From assembly GCA_002375765.1 (NCBI GenBank), contig DFMV01000021.1:34347-98346 (forward strand): 64,000 bases of DNA, written 5' to 3'. Of this stretch, positions 27,801 through 37,267 are shown piece after piece; within the stretch, counting starts at the first letter, position 1, and each line of letters begins with the position of its first letter. Under the pieces are notes generated by a model, which was not told the origin of the DNA, did not search any database, and saw only the letters and a list, made by a program, of their open reading frames with translations. The stretch is from Rhizobiales bacterium UBA3584. Lineage in GTDB: Bacteria > Pseudomonadota > Alphaproteobacteria > Rhizobiales > Devosiaceae. The position numbers and the translations under genes were made by a program.

Positions 27801-28156
27801 TCGAATTCGACTTCCTGCGGCGCGAAATCGTGGTCGGCGGCATCGCCGGATCGTGGTTCATCCACCTTTCGGCGGCGCTGGTAAGCGGGTTGTTCTTTTC
27901 GACTGCGCTGACCCTGATCATGGTGCCGGTCATGGTTACGGCCCCCAAGGTCATCAAGGGTCAGGTTGGCAGCCTGTTTAACTGGGTCCGTGGCCGGAAG
28001 GCGGCGGAAGCAACGCCCTCTGGCTTTGATGGCATGGCCGTTGAAGTGGCAGGCGACGATGCGGCGCGCCAGCATGTCGTGACCAAGGATACCGAACTGA
28101 TCGAACGCAATGAGAATGGCGTTACGGTTCTTTCCCGAAGACCCGCAGCCGAATAA
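24845..28156 (+). CDS. RND-family multidrug efflux permease
   Basis: Proton-driven inner-membrane exporter of the AcrB type; 1103 residues, slightly longer than AcrB (1049). Twelve transmembrane helices in two halves surround two large periplasmic loops. Helix 4 carries the proton-relay pair in GVLVDDPVVVVEYAER; the second half shows GLGVVALAGIVVKNGIVLIDTYNEY. The first loop has PKESFPAIDVPYLYVSIS. The C-terminus is extended by about 60 polar residues. No TolC-like channel is encoded nearby, so a distant one must serve it. Substrates cannot be predicted. Confidence 0.93.
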   Translation: MTSFIERILRMPRVVMTIMALLLLAGGLSYSVLPKESFPAIDVPYLYVSISQTGVSPRDAENLLARPAEEELNGLDGLVNMSSTSTTGHASVFLEFGANVDTEQALIDTRARIDAIKANLPADADDPTVNEIDMVGYPIISVAVYGDVPERELVRRAEELQTALEGIASVREVTLSGARDEVVEVTIDLMRLEAYDLTANQLFDALARNNLVVAGGTLNTGQGSFSVEVPGLITSAQDVFELPIKTDGTNVVTFGDIANVTRTLEDATEYTNVNGSPALILGVSKKAGTNIIEVSDTVRAVTEELAAEWPQGVGHSFFLDQAETTLSLFRSLEAAVLTAVALVLITCIAVLGVRAAFMIGMSIPLSFMIAFLYMQMTGMTINMMVMFGLVIAVGVLVDDPVVVVEYAERKLQEGVSKKEAFIQAMHKMFIPVIGATATTLAAFVPLLFWPGIIGKFMTDLPTIVIVVMSASFVSALIFMPVIGAVIASTHVDPERKEQADIVMYPEKFHPKKVKGPTGIYVRLMSVLLRWPIPTLLVGFGIVFGVFFAYAANPTGTEAFPASEPEYATVAVVARGNYSPEEVRDMLVEVEDELMQVHGIRDIIMQFGTTGAMGTMPPDTIGNFQLQLVDYNHRVKAEEIFSDIRQRVADISGLQVQVLATESGPPAGKDINMRVESSSYDNLAPTVERIRDYLENELANTADIEDGRPSPGIDWQVTVDRLEAARYGIGVRELAPYVQLVTSGVNLGTYRDQSTGDELDIKVRLPQDERTLDALDSMRIATSQGMIPVSNFIDRQAVPKVANIERRNQTYVMPIAANLVNLPEGVYAADRVAELQAWLDDQEWPDGVTFAFGGAEEQMGDANAFIAQAFGAAVFLIFLILLLEYNSFYQVFVTLSTVFMSVAGVLLGMLATGMSFSAIMTGLGVVALAGIVVKNGIVLIDTYNEYNRHQQVEPVTAMLLTTAQRVRPVLLTAFLTALGVIPMWANVEFDFLRREIVVGGIAGSWFIHLSAALVSGLFFSTALTLIMVPVMVTAPKVIKGQVGSLFNWVRGRKAAEATPSGFDGMAVEVAGDDAARQHVVTKDTELIERNENGVTVLSRRPAAE

Positions 28157-28159
28157 CAG

Positions 28160-28190
28160 AAAGGCCCCGCACCATCGCGGGGCCTTTTTT
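28160..28190 (+). terminator. Rho-independent terminator after the RND operon
   Basis: AAAGGCCCCGC and GCGGGGCCTTT (28160-28170 and 28177-28187) form a perfect 11-bp GC-rich stem with a six-base loop followed by TTTTTT. The T run overlaps the last codons of the convergent ABC gene. Confidence 0.92.
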
Positions 28191-30081
28191 ATTCCGCCGG
28201 CTGTTCGGCTGGCTTGCGCAAGACAAACCCGTCGGGGTCCTCCTGGGCCACCCTCAGACGCTCACTGGCTTCAGCCGCTTCGCGCTGGCGGTTCCACATC
28301 TGAGCATAGAGACCCTTGGCGGCCAGCAGATCGGCATGCCGGCCACGCTCCGCGATCATGCCGTCGCGAAGTACGATAATCTCATCGGCATCCACCACAG
28401 TCGATAGCCGATGCGCGATGACCAGCGTGGTGCGGTCCCTGGAGACGGTATCGAGCGCCGATTGGATCTCCCTTTCGGTATGGGTATCAAGCGCCGACGT
28501 CGCCTCATCAAGAATCAAGATCGGTGGTGCCTTGAGAATGGTGCGGGCTATCGCAACACGCTGCTTTTCGCCGCCCGAAAGCTTGAGGCCGCGCTCGCCC
28601 ACCTGAGTCTCGTAGCCGTGCGGCAGGCTGTCGATGAAATCGCCGATCTGGGCCATGCGGGCCGCTTCCCGCACCTCCTCGTCGGTGGCATCGGGGCGGC
28701 CATAGCGGATATTATAGGCGATGGTATCGTTAAACAGCACTGTATCCTGCGGCACCATGCCGATTGCTGCGCGCAGCGAGGCTTGCGTAACATCGCTAAC
28801 GTTCTGGCCATCAATGCTAATGCTGCCCGCGATCGCGTCATAGAACCGATAGATCAGCCGCGAGATCGTTGATTTTCCAGCGCCCGACGGTCCCACAACC
28901 GCAATGGTCTTGCCCGCCGGCACCGTAAAGCTCACCCCCTTCAGGATGGGACGATCCGGATCGTAATGGAAATGGACGTTCTCAAAAGAAAGAACCGGCC
29001 CGGTGATTTCGAGCGGAGGGGCATCGGGTTTGTCTTCGATTTCAGGGTTCTGGTCGAGAAGGGTGAACATGGCTTCGATGTCTGCCAGACCCTGTCGTAT
29101 CTCGCGATAGACAAAGCCGATCTGGTTGAGCGGCCGGTAGATCTGCATCATGAAGGTATTGAGCAGGACGAAATCACCAACCGTCAACTCGCCGCGCATT
29201 ACGCCGAGCGCTGACATGACAGAGAGCACGATCATCCCCAGCCAGAAGATGACCCCCTGTCCGAAGTTGAGCCAGCCAAGGGATGTCCATATGCGGATGG
29301 CAGCGCGCTCATAGCCCGACATGGCCTTGTCAAAGCGGTTGGCCTCGAGCTCTTCATTACCGAAGTACTTGACGGTCTCGAAATTGAGCAGGCTGTCGAT
29401 CGCTTTTGCGTTAGCGTCCGTGTCGCTCTCGTTCATGTCCCGGCGGATCGCTATGCGCCAGTTGGAGGCGCGCACCGTGAAAACCATGTAGAGAATAACC
29501 ACAGCGGCCAGCACCAGCACATAGACAACGCCGAACAGCCAGCCGAAGATCACGCCCACGATCACGAACTCGACAAGCGTAGGAGCCGTATTGAGCATTG
29601 TGAAACGCACGATGGTCTCGATGCCTTTTGTGCCGCGCTCGATAACCCGGCTCAATCCACCCGTCTTGCGCTGCAGGTGAAAGCGCAGCGATAGCCGATG
29701 GACATGCGTGAACGTGCGGTAGGCAAGTTGGCGCACGGCATTCTGCCCAACCGAGGCAAAAAGAATATCTCGCAATTGCTGGAACCCGGTATCGACGATC
29801 TGGCCGACGCCATAAGCCACGACGAGGATGATGGGCACGGATAGCCCGAGCAATACTGCCGCATCCGGGCCGGAAGTGCCCAGTGCATCAATAATGCCTT
29901 TATAGGCGAACGGCACCAGTGTGCTGGCCACTTTGGCCAGCAGCAAAGCCCCAATCGCGAGAACAGCCCGCATCCGCAGGTCGGGCCGGTCAGCCGGCCA
30001 CATATAGCTCCAAAGGTTGCTAACGGTGGAAAGCAAAGCGCCTTCGTCGGCGCTGACGGTTGATCTTGGCGCCTTGGCCAT
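28189..30081 (-). CDS. Atm1-type ABC exporter (half transporter)
   Basis: A 630-residue fusion of six transmembrane helices (about 35-330) and an ABC ATPase (about 370-600). Walker A GPSGAGKST, signature KLSGGEKQRVAIA, Walker B ILILDEATSALD. The membrane part resembles the Atm1/HMT1 branch (TLVPFAYKGIIDALG, FHLQRKTGGLSRVIERGTKGIE), which exports glutathione-linked persulfides or metal-glutathione conjugates. It works as a homodimer. The ATG at 30081 is 52 bases below the stop of an ArsR gene on the same strand, suggesting metal-regulated expression. Confidence 0.9.
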   Translation of the reverse strand: MAKAPRSTVSADEGALLSTVSNLWSYMWPADRPDLRMRAVLAIGALLLAKVASTLVPFAYKGIIDALGTSGPDAAVLLGLSVPIILVVAYGVGQIVDTGFQQLRDILFASVGQNAVRQLAYRTFTHVHRLSLRFHLQRKTGGLSRVIERGTKGIETIVRFTMLNTAPTLVEFVIVGVIFGWLFGVVYVLVLAAVVILYMVFTVRASNWRIAIRRDMNESDTDANAKAIDSLLNFETVKYFGNEELEANRFDKAMSGYERAAIRIWTSLGWLNFGQGVIFWLGMIVLSVMSALGVMRGELTVGDFVLLNTFMMQIYRPLNQIGFVYREIRQGLADIEAMFTLLDQNPEIEDKPDAPPLEITGPVLSFENVHFHYDPDRPILKGVSFTVPAGKTIAVVGPSGAGKSTISRLIYRFYDAIAGSISIDGQNVSDVTQASLRAAIGMVPQDTVLFNDTIAYNIRYGRPDATDEEVREAARMAQIGDFIDSLPHGYETQVGERGLKLSGGEKQRVAIARTILKAPPILILDEATSALDTHTEREIQSALDTVSRDRTTLVIAHRLSTVVDADEIIVLRDGMIAERGRHADLLAAKGLYAQMWNRQREAAEASERLRVAQEDPDGFVLRKPAEQPAE

Positions 30082-30133
30082 CAAAATGCTCCGGTATGGA
30101 GGAGGAACGGCGATGGAGATGCCGAAAGGTTGA

Positions 30134-30460
30134 TCAGGACGCTTCTGCCGGTTGGCGATCGCAGTGCAAATCTGAACCGTCCAGACCGGAAAGGTAGTCG
30201 CCTACCGCCCTGCTAAAGGCCGCGAGCCGGTCCGTGCGCACGCAGTAATTGTTGCGCGTACCTTGGGAGCGACGCTCGATTACCCCGGCATCGAGCAGCA
30301 CCTTGAGATGCTGGGAAACGGTGCTCTGGGCGAGCGAAAGGCAATCGGTGACGTCGTTACAGCAGCAATTTTCGGCCCGCTGCGCGAGGATGCGCAAAAT
30401 CTCCAGCCGAACAGGATGCCCCAAGGCCCGCATCAATACCGCAATATCGTCTTCATGCAT
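30134..30460 (-). CDS. ArsR/SmtB-family metal-sensing repressor
   Basis: Winged-helix repressor, 108 residues from the ATG at 30460. Core motifs: LGHPVRLEILRILAQR, SLAQSTVSQHLKVLLDAGVIERRSQG. The helix corresponding to ArsR/CadC alpha-3 reads NCCCNDVTDCL, aligning with ELCVCDL of ArsR/CadC sensors, so a thiol-based metal or metalloid site is likely. The longer start (ATG 30475) sits inside a 16-bp palindrome and lacks a ribosome site, while 30460 is preceded by GGAAG. It lies directly upstream of the Atm1-type exporter and probably controls it. Confidence 0.88.
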   Translation of the reverse strand: MHEDDIAVLMRALGHPVRLEILRILAQRAENCCCNDVTDCLSLAQSTVSQHLKVLLDAGVIERRSQGTRNNYCVRTDRLAAFSRAVGDYLSGLDGSDLHCDRQPAEAS

Positions 30461-30473
30461 GGCTTCAGCTTCC

Positions 30474-30489
30474 ATCGTTATTTAACGAT
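30474..30489. promoter_or_regulatory. ArsR operator palindrome
   Basis: ATCGTTATTTAACGAT is a 7-bp inverted repeat around TT, 13 bases before the preferred arsR start. Position and AT-rich symmetric form fit autoregulation of the arsR-exporter operon. Confidence 0.65.
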
Positions 30490-30559
30490 AGAGTAAAAGT
30501 ACGACCGGCGCAAGGCAGCGTCGGCCGGCCGCGCAAAACCAAATTCGGTTACCAGCACC

Positions 30560-32803
30560 TTATTGGGAAGTGTTCCCGTCGTCATCGGTTTCACCGATCA
30601 CTTCATCAGTGCCCGGCAGGTCGAAGACCTGACCAGGATAGATTAGATCAGGATTGCGAATCTGGTCGGTGTTGGCCTCGAAAATCTGAGTGTAACGAAT
30701 GCCTTCGCCATAAACCCGGCGTGCGATCGTCCATAGATTGTCGCCCTGCCGGATAATCGCCAGACCCGTTGCCGTTCGATTTCCATCGCTCACCCCAACC
30801 AATGTCGGAATGGCAGGTTCGTCCGTCTCGGCAGACTCAACATCATCAGGTGCTTGGGCTACCTCGGACGGTTCGACGGTCTCCTCAGGTTCAGCGCTTT
30901 CGACCGGCTCGGCAGTTTGCGCCGGTTCGACCATGTCTGGAGCGGCTGGCGCCGGGGCAACCGGCGTATCGATAGATACATTGGCCGGTGCCTCTGCCTC
31001 CCGACTTGTTGGCGCAGGGCTGGCGCTATCGGCTTCCATTTCGCTTTGCTCGGCCACAACGATGTCTTCGTTCACCGTTTCAGGCAATTCAAGGATGAAA
31101 TCAACTTCCGCGCGACCGACCACCGATCCGTCCTGGGCAAGCATGTCGATCCGAATGCGCTGGCTTTCCTGGTCGAGCACGTCGATCGCTTCGATCAGCC
31201 ATCGACCGTCGCTCACCTGGGTCGAACCAACGACCTCATTGTCGACGTAAAGCCGCACAGTGAGGCCATCCTCACCGGCGCCGGCAAAGAAGTTGAGGTC
31301 GCCATCAATCTCGACGGCGTCAATGGTCGGAGACGTGAGCGCAGGCTGTGGTGCGGCAGCAACCGTTGGCTGCGACAGTGCAGCGGGCGTTTCGATGGTT
31401 TCTGCGGATTCTGAAACGGCATCTGGCTCATTGGCGACCTGGGCGGGAGACGGGGGGGCATCGCCCTGATCGGAAAGCGGGGCTCCATCATCCTGGGGCT
31501 CAACAGCCGGCGCATCATCAGAGGGGACAGCACCTGGCGCTGGCACATCTGCGGCTTCTGCTGTTGTGACCGGGGAATCTTCAGGCTGACCGACCGACGC
31601 CGACGCTTCAGCCGGCTCGGCTTCACCCGCAGCCGGTGTCTCCTCCTGAACCACATCAGCGTCGCTCTCGTCGTCGACAACTGCATCATCAGAAACGACA
31701 GTCTCGGCAACGCTTGTTTGCCCTGCCGCTACCGTGCTGTCGGGCGCTGCCACAGGCTGCTCTACCGAAGCATCAGGACCGGCCTGCGGAACGGGCGTCG
31801 TTTGCGGAGCACGGGCCGTCTCCTCGACACGGACGCCCTCATCATCGTCGGCTTCAACGGCGGCGCTCGCCGCGTCTTGCTCACCGGAAGGCTGAGTAGG
31901 ATCTTCTGATTCTTCACTAATGACCGCAACTGTCTCGGCAGATTCGGGCTGGTCCCCCGTTTCATCCTGGGACGCTGCATCGCCTTCCAACCCGGCCACT
32001 ACGGCGGGCTGCGAGGCGCTCTCACGGGTTTCGGTAACCTCGGACTCGGCGACTTCGGCTTCGGCGACTGCCATGGTTTCGGGAGTTGTCTCGGCTTCTG
32101 GCGCGTCCGGCATATTCTCGTCGCCGGCCTGCGCTGCGACTGGACCGTCGAGGCCCTGCAATATCTCGCTTGCTTCGCCGGGTACTGACGCAATCACCAG
32201 CGGCTCGCTGGTCCGATCGTCCTGAACAACCACAACTACAGAGGTGTCGGCAAACCGGTTGGTCTCGACATCGAGTATACGAAGCTCGACACCGCCGGTG
32301 GGCAGCGGAGCATCGGTCACAAAGGCAAAGTCGCCAGAGGCATGGACTGTTTCGGTACCGATCTGATCGTCATCGGCGAAAATGCGCACTTCGCCCGAGG
32401 GCGTGGCACTGCCCGCAATCACCGCCGAACCGTCAGGCTCGACGCGCACGAGGCCAAACGCAGGCATGACGGCCTCGGAAACGCTGGTCGCCGTTTCCTG
32501 GCTCCCCACGGTTTCGCTCGCTTCAAGCGGTGTATTGTTGGTGGACGGTGCCTCCTGCGAGCCATCAGCGCCGGCCATTTCCTGCACAGCCTCGCCATCG
32601 CCGATCGTTGCCCCCGACCCGCCAAAAAAGGTTTCACTCATGCAGATTGGAAAATCGCCGCGCTGGATGCAGGCAACCGTTCCAGGGCCGGCGATCACGC
32701 CTACAGTAACGACGACGGTCGCTGCGGCGGCGCCGACTGCTAGAACGATGGGAGATAGGGGACCGGCCAGTTGAGCCTCCGTAAATGTTTCCGGCCGCCG
32801 CAT
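30560..32803 (-). CDS. Large acidic membrane-anchored LysM protein
   Basis: 747 residues. One transmembrane helix near the N-terminus (about 15-39, SPIVLAVGAAAATVVVTVGV) anchors a long extracytoplasmic part. Two short beta-rich repeats (about 110-190 with GSAVIAGSATPSGEVRIF, and about 510-590 with DLNFFAGAGEDGLTVRLY) look like bacterial Ig-like modules that flank a linker of some 300 residues rich in Ala, Glu, Asp, Pro and Val. The C-terminal LysM domain (about 683-731: GDNLWTIARRVYGEG .. IYPGQVFDLP) should bind peptidoglycan. A role in envelope structure is inferred. It is the last gene of the leftward set starting at cysS. Confidence 0.85.
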   Translation of the reverse strand: MRRPETFTEAQLAGPLSPIVLAVGAAAATVVVTVGVIAGPGTVACIQRGDFPICMSETFFGGSGATIGDGEAVQEMAGADGSQEAPSTNNTPLEASETVGSQETATSVSEAVMPAFGLVRVEPDGSAVIAGSATPSGEVRIFADDDQIGTETVHASGDFAFVTDAPLPTGGVELRILDVETNRFADTSVVVVVQDDRTSEPLVIASVPGEASEILQGLDGPVAAQAGDENMPDAPEAETTPETMAVAEAEVAESEVTETRESASQPAVVAGLEGDAASQDETGDQPESAETVAVISEESEDPTQPSGEQDAASAAVEADDDEGVRVEETARAPQTTPVPQAGPDASVEQPVAAPDSTVAAGQTSVAETVVSDDAVVDDESDADVVQEETPAAGEAEPAEASASVGQPEDSPVTTAEAADVPAPGAVPSDDAPAVEPQDDGAPLSDQGDAPPSPAQVANEPDAVSESAETIETPAALSQPTVAAAPQPALTSPTIDAVEIDGDLNFFAGAGEDGLTVRLYVDNEVVGSTQVSDGRWLIEAIDVLDQESQRIRIDMLAQDGSVVGRAEVDFILELPETVNEDIVVAEQSEMEADSASPAPTSREAEAPANVSIDTPVAPAPAAPDMVEPAQTAEPVESAEPEETVEPSEVAQAPDDVESAETDEPAIPTLVGVSDGNRTATGLAIIRQGDNLWTIARRVYGEGIRYTQIFEANTDQIRNPDLIYPGQVFDLPGTDEVIGETDDDGNTSQ

Positions 32804-32854
32804 CGGCCAATTCTGCGATTCGCGTGTGCGAAACAGTCTTTTGAACTATAACGG

Positions 32855-34441
32855 CTAGGCCGTCTTCATCAACTTATAGGTGAACGACTCATACAGGGCC
32901 TCGAAGGAGGCATCAATGATGTTGGGGGAAACGCCAACGGTGAACCAGCGCTCTCCCGTATCGTCCCGACTTTCTATCAGCACACGGGTGACCGCGCCCG
33001 TGCCGCCGTCCAGGATACGCACTTTGAAATCAACCAGTTCAAGGTCGTCGATCCGACTCGAATACTTCCCCAAATCTTTGCGCATGGCCAGATCGAGCGC
33101 GTTGATCGGCCCGTTGCCTTCGGCGACTGACATGAGAATTTCGCCATCAACATCGATCTTGACCACCGCTTCGCAGACTGTAACCATTTCACCCTTGGCG
33201 TTATGGCGGCGCTCGATGGCGGTGCGGTAGCTCGTTACATCGAAGAATTTAGGCAGCGTTCCCAACATTTTGTGGGCCAGCATAAAAAACGACGCCTCCG
33301 CGCCGTCGTAGGAATAGCCGCGCGCCTCACGTTCCTTGACCTGACGCAACAGCTTGTCGAGCCGCGGATCGTCCTTAGCCATTTTGATATCGAAACGCTT
33401 GAGCGTCGTCAGCAAATTGGACTTGCCGGCCTGCTGGGACACCATGATGAGCCGCTCGTTGCCGATGCTTTCCGGCGCCACGTGCTCGTAGGTCGCGGGG
33501 TCCTTGGCAATGGCTGACGCGTGGATGCCAGCCTTGGTCGCGAAGGCCGAGGCGCCAACATAGGGCGCCTGCCTGTTTGGGCCACGATTGAGAATTTCGT
33601 CAAAGGCGCGCGAAACATGGGTCAGTGTTTCGAGTTTTTCGGCGGTAACACCTGTTTCAAACTGCTCGGAAAACACAGGCTTGAGCACAAGCGTGGGGAT
33701 CAGAGTCACCAGATTGGCATTGCCGCACCGCTCGCCCAGGCCATTAAGCGTCCCCTGGACCTGCCTCACGCCTGCGCGGACTGCTGCCAACGAGTTGGCC
33801 ACGGCCTGTCCCGTATCGTCATGGGCGTGGATGCCGAGCCTGTCGCCCGGGGCTACGCTGAGGACATCGGCCACGATCTCTTCAATTTCCGAAGGCATCG
33901 TGCCCCCATTGGTGTCGCACAGGACGATCCAGCGCGCACCGGCGTCGAGAGCAGTCTTAACGCAGTCGATCGCATAGGCGCGGTTGGCTTTGTACCCATC
34001 GAAGAAGTGCTCGCAGTCAACAAAGGACTCCTTGCCCGCATCAATGGCGGCCCGCACGCTTTCGGCAAGGCTCCTGAGATTTTCCTTCGTAGAAATTCCC
34101 AGCGCCAGCTTGACCTGATGGTCCCAGGCCTTGGAAACGTAACAGACGGCATCGGCGCTGGAATTTATGAGATCGGCAATGCCAGGGTCGTTCTCGACTG
34201 ACCGCCCTGCCCGTTTGGTCATGCCAAAAGCGACAAAATCGGCGCTTTTCGTACGCTTTTCAGCAAAGAACGCGGTGTCGGTGACGTTTGCCCCGGGGTA
34301 ACCTCCTTCGACATAGTCGATACCCAAACCGTCGAGAAGCCGTGCGATGGCAATCTTGTCCTCAAGCGAGAATTCGATGCCCGTCGTCTGAGCCCCGTCA
34401 CGAAGGGTCGTGTCAAATAGGTAAAGGCGTTCTTTGGTCAT
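32855..34441 (-). CDS. cimA: (R)-citramalate synthase
   Basis: Condenses pyruvate and acetyl-CoA to citramalate for threonine-independent isoleucine synthesis. 528 residues: a DRE-TIM catalytic barrel (about 5-270; LFDTTLRDGAQTTGIEFS, GGYPGANVTD, WIVLCDTNGGT, GIHAHDDTGQAVANS) then linker helices with HASAIAKDPATYEHV and a C-terminal LeuA-type regulatory domain (about 400-525). The CimA-specific DGAQ and the position of GGYPG distinguish it from 2-isopropylmalate synthase (DGEQ). Reaction assigned by family; leaving homocitrate-type activity unlikely. Confidence 0.9.
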   Translation of the reverse strand: MTKERLYLFDTTLRDGAQTTGIEFSLEDKIAIARLLDGLGIDYVEGGYPGANVTDTAFFAEKRTKSADFVAFGMTKRAGRSVENDPGIADLINSSADAVCYVSKAWDHQVKLALGISTKENLRSLAESVRAAIDAGKESFVDCEHFFDGYKANRAYAIDCVKTALDAGARWIVLCDTNGGTMPSEIEEIVADVLSVAPGDRLGIHAHDDTGQAVANSLAAVRAGVRQVQGTLNGLGERCGNANLVTLIPTLVLKPVFSEQFETGVTAEKLETLTHVSRAFDEILNRGPNRQAPYVGASAFATKAGIHASAIAKDPATYEHVAPESIGNERLIMVSQQAGKSNLLTTLKRFDIKMAKDDPRLDKLLRQVKEREARGYSYDGAEASFFMLAHKMLGTLPKFFDVTSYRTAIERRHNAKGEMVTVCEAVVKIDVDGEILMSVAEGNGPINALDLAMRKDLGKYSSRIDDLELVDFKVRILDGGTGAVTRVLIESRDDTGERWFTVGVSPNIIDASFEALYESFTYKLMKTA

Positions 34442-34468
34442 GTGAGGTTTGGTACTTTTTAAAAAATG

Positions 34469-34849
34469 TCAGGCGGGTGCGTGGCAGACCGCTTCGATAT
34501 TGTGGCCGTCGGGATCGAAAACGAAGGCGCCGTAGTAATTGGGATGGTAGATTTCACGGACGTCGGGCGCTCCATTGTCACGCGCCCCTGCATCGAGCGC
34601 GGTCCGATAAAACGCATCCACATCGGCCCGCGATTTCGCCGCAAATGCGATGTGCAGCTTGCCGGTGCAACGACCGCCCGCCTGCACCCAGAAATCGGGC
34701 TTACCATCGCCATAGCCGGCGATCATGCCACCAGGGATTTCAAATTCCTGCAGGCGCTTATAGCCGAGCGTCGCCAAAACCGCATCGTAGAAATCCCGTG
34801 ATGCCTGGTAGTCGGCAACTGTCAGTCCAAAATGGTCGATCATGCTCAT
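34469..34849 (-). CDS. VOC-family (glyoxalase-like) protein
   Basis: 126 residues with the paired beta-alpha-beta-beta-beta units of the vicinal-oxygen-chelate fold. Visible metal ligands are His in MIDHFGLTV, and Glu in the final GHNIEAVCH; the middle has GKLHIAFAAKSRADVDAFY. The ATG at 34849 follows GGAGGAG; an upstream start would add 21 non-homologous residues. Neither glyoxalase I nor extradiol dioxygenase activity can be asserted. It lies downstream of two GFA genes, a context of thiol or aldehyde detoxification. Confidence 0.85.
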   Translation of the reverse strand: MSMIDHFGLTVADYQASRDFYDAVLATLGYKRLQEFEIPGGMIAGYGDGKPDFWVQAGGRCTGKLHIAFAAKSRADVDAFYRTALDAGARDNGAPDVREIYHPNYYGAFVFDPDGHNIEAVCHAPA

Positions 34850-34884
34850 GGTGCTCCTCCGGCGACCACCAGTCTCGGCGTCGC

Positions 34885-35385
34885 TCATTGCTGCCTCGGG
34901 GTCGCCTGCCACTCAGGTGTGTCGTGATCGGGGTGCTGGTGGTTGGTCGCCTTGATGGCGGAAGCCCAGGCTTCCCGGTCGGTCTCGGTTGCGCCGCCAT
35001 CCTCGATGGACGTGATGGTTTGGAACCAGGTGACCGCCCCTTCCGTGCCGGTGTTGGCACCCGGCGGGAAGGCGTTCGGATTATCGAGCGAGCCGATCAT
35101 GAGGTTGGTGCGGCCATTGTTGACGTCGTGATAGAACAGCGGCGTGCCGCAATTGGCGCAAAAGCCGCGCTCCACATTATCCGAACTGCGCCAGATGGCC
35201 GGCTTGCCGCGGGTCCACACCAAGGTTTCGTCGGGCGCTGCGACAAGCCCGGCAAAAATGCTTCCCGACGCTTTCTGGCACATCCGGCAATGGCACAGAT
35301 GCGAATTATCGAGAATCTGAGTGGAATGATAGCGCACGGCGCCGCACTGGCAGCCTCCGCTGACCTCCATATCGATGCGGTTCAT
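34885..35385 (-). CDS. GFA-domain (CENP-V/GFA) protein, copy 1
   Basis: 166-residue zinc protein of the glutathione-dependent formaldehyde-activating fold. Cysteine ligands: [24 protein letters not shown] and FCANCGTPLFYH. Such proteins are common in alphaproteobacteria, mostly of unknown substrate; the formaldehyde role is proven for few. Its start overlaps the stop of the second GFA gene (ATGA), so both are cotranscribed. The two copies share the motif layout but are clearly diverged. Confidence 0.88.
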   Translation of the reverse strand: MNRIDMEVSGGCQCGAVRYHSTQILDNSHLCHCRMCQKASGSIFAGLVAAPDETLVWTRGKPAIWRSSDNVERGFCANCGTPLFYHDVNNGRTNLMIGSLDNPNAFPPGANTGTEGAVTWFQTITSIEDGGATETDREAWASAIKATNHQHPDHDTPEWQATPRQQ

Positions 35386-35860
35386 AGCGTTTCCTCCTTT
35401 GGCGGCCAGGATTCCGTGTCATGGTCGGGATGCTGGTTGGAATGAATGCCCGACATGAAGTCGCGCCATTCATCGGTCGTCTCGCGCACCGGCAGGGTGG
35501 ACAGACCCTCGAAAAAGGACACCCTGTCGCTCAGATTGACCTGAATTTCGGGCGGCACCTTTTCTGGTTCGTCAAAGGCGCCGATGGCCAACTCCAGGCC
35601 GAACTTGGTCTCGTAGGCCAGCGGGGTCCCACAATCGCTGCAGAAGGCGCGGCGGGCGGCGTCGGACGACTGAAACCACTTGGGTGTTCCTCGCGTCCAA
35701 TGCCCGTCGTGGGAGGTGACGAGTGGCCCGAAAAAGCTGCCGAACGCCTTTTGGCACATGCGGCAATGGCAGATCGAGCCGCGTCCGACCAATTTGGTGG
35801 CAAATCGGACAGCGCCGCACTGGCAACCGCCGGTCAGGGTTTTGCTGGCTTCGATCGCGC

Positions 35861-35864
<4 letters not shown>
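35382..35864 (-). CDS. GFA-domain protein, copy 2
   Basis: 160 residues with the same zinc motifs as the neighbouring copy: [23 protein letters not shown] and [12 protein letters not shown]. The ATG at 35864 overlaps the cysS stop (ATGA); the alternative start five codons upstream would overlap cysS by 19 bases. The pair looks like an old tandem duplication. Confidence 0.88.
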
Positions 35865-37267
<1,403 letters not shown>

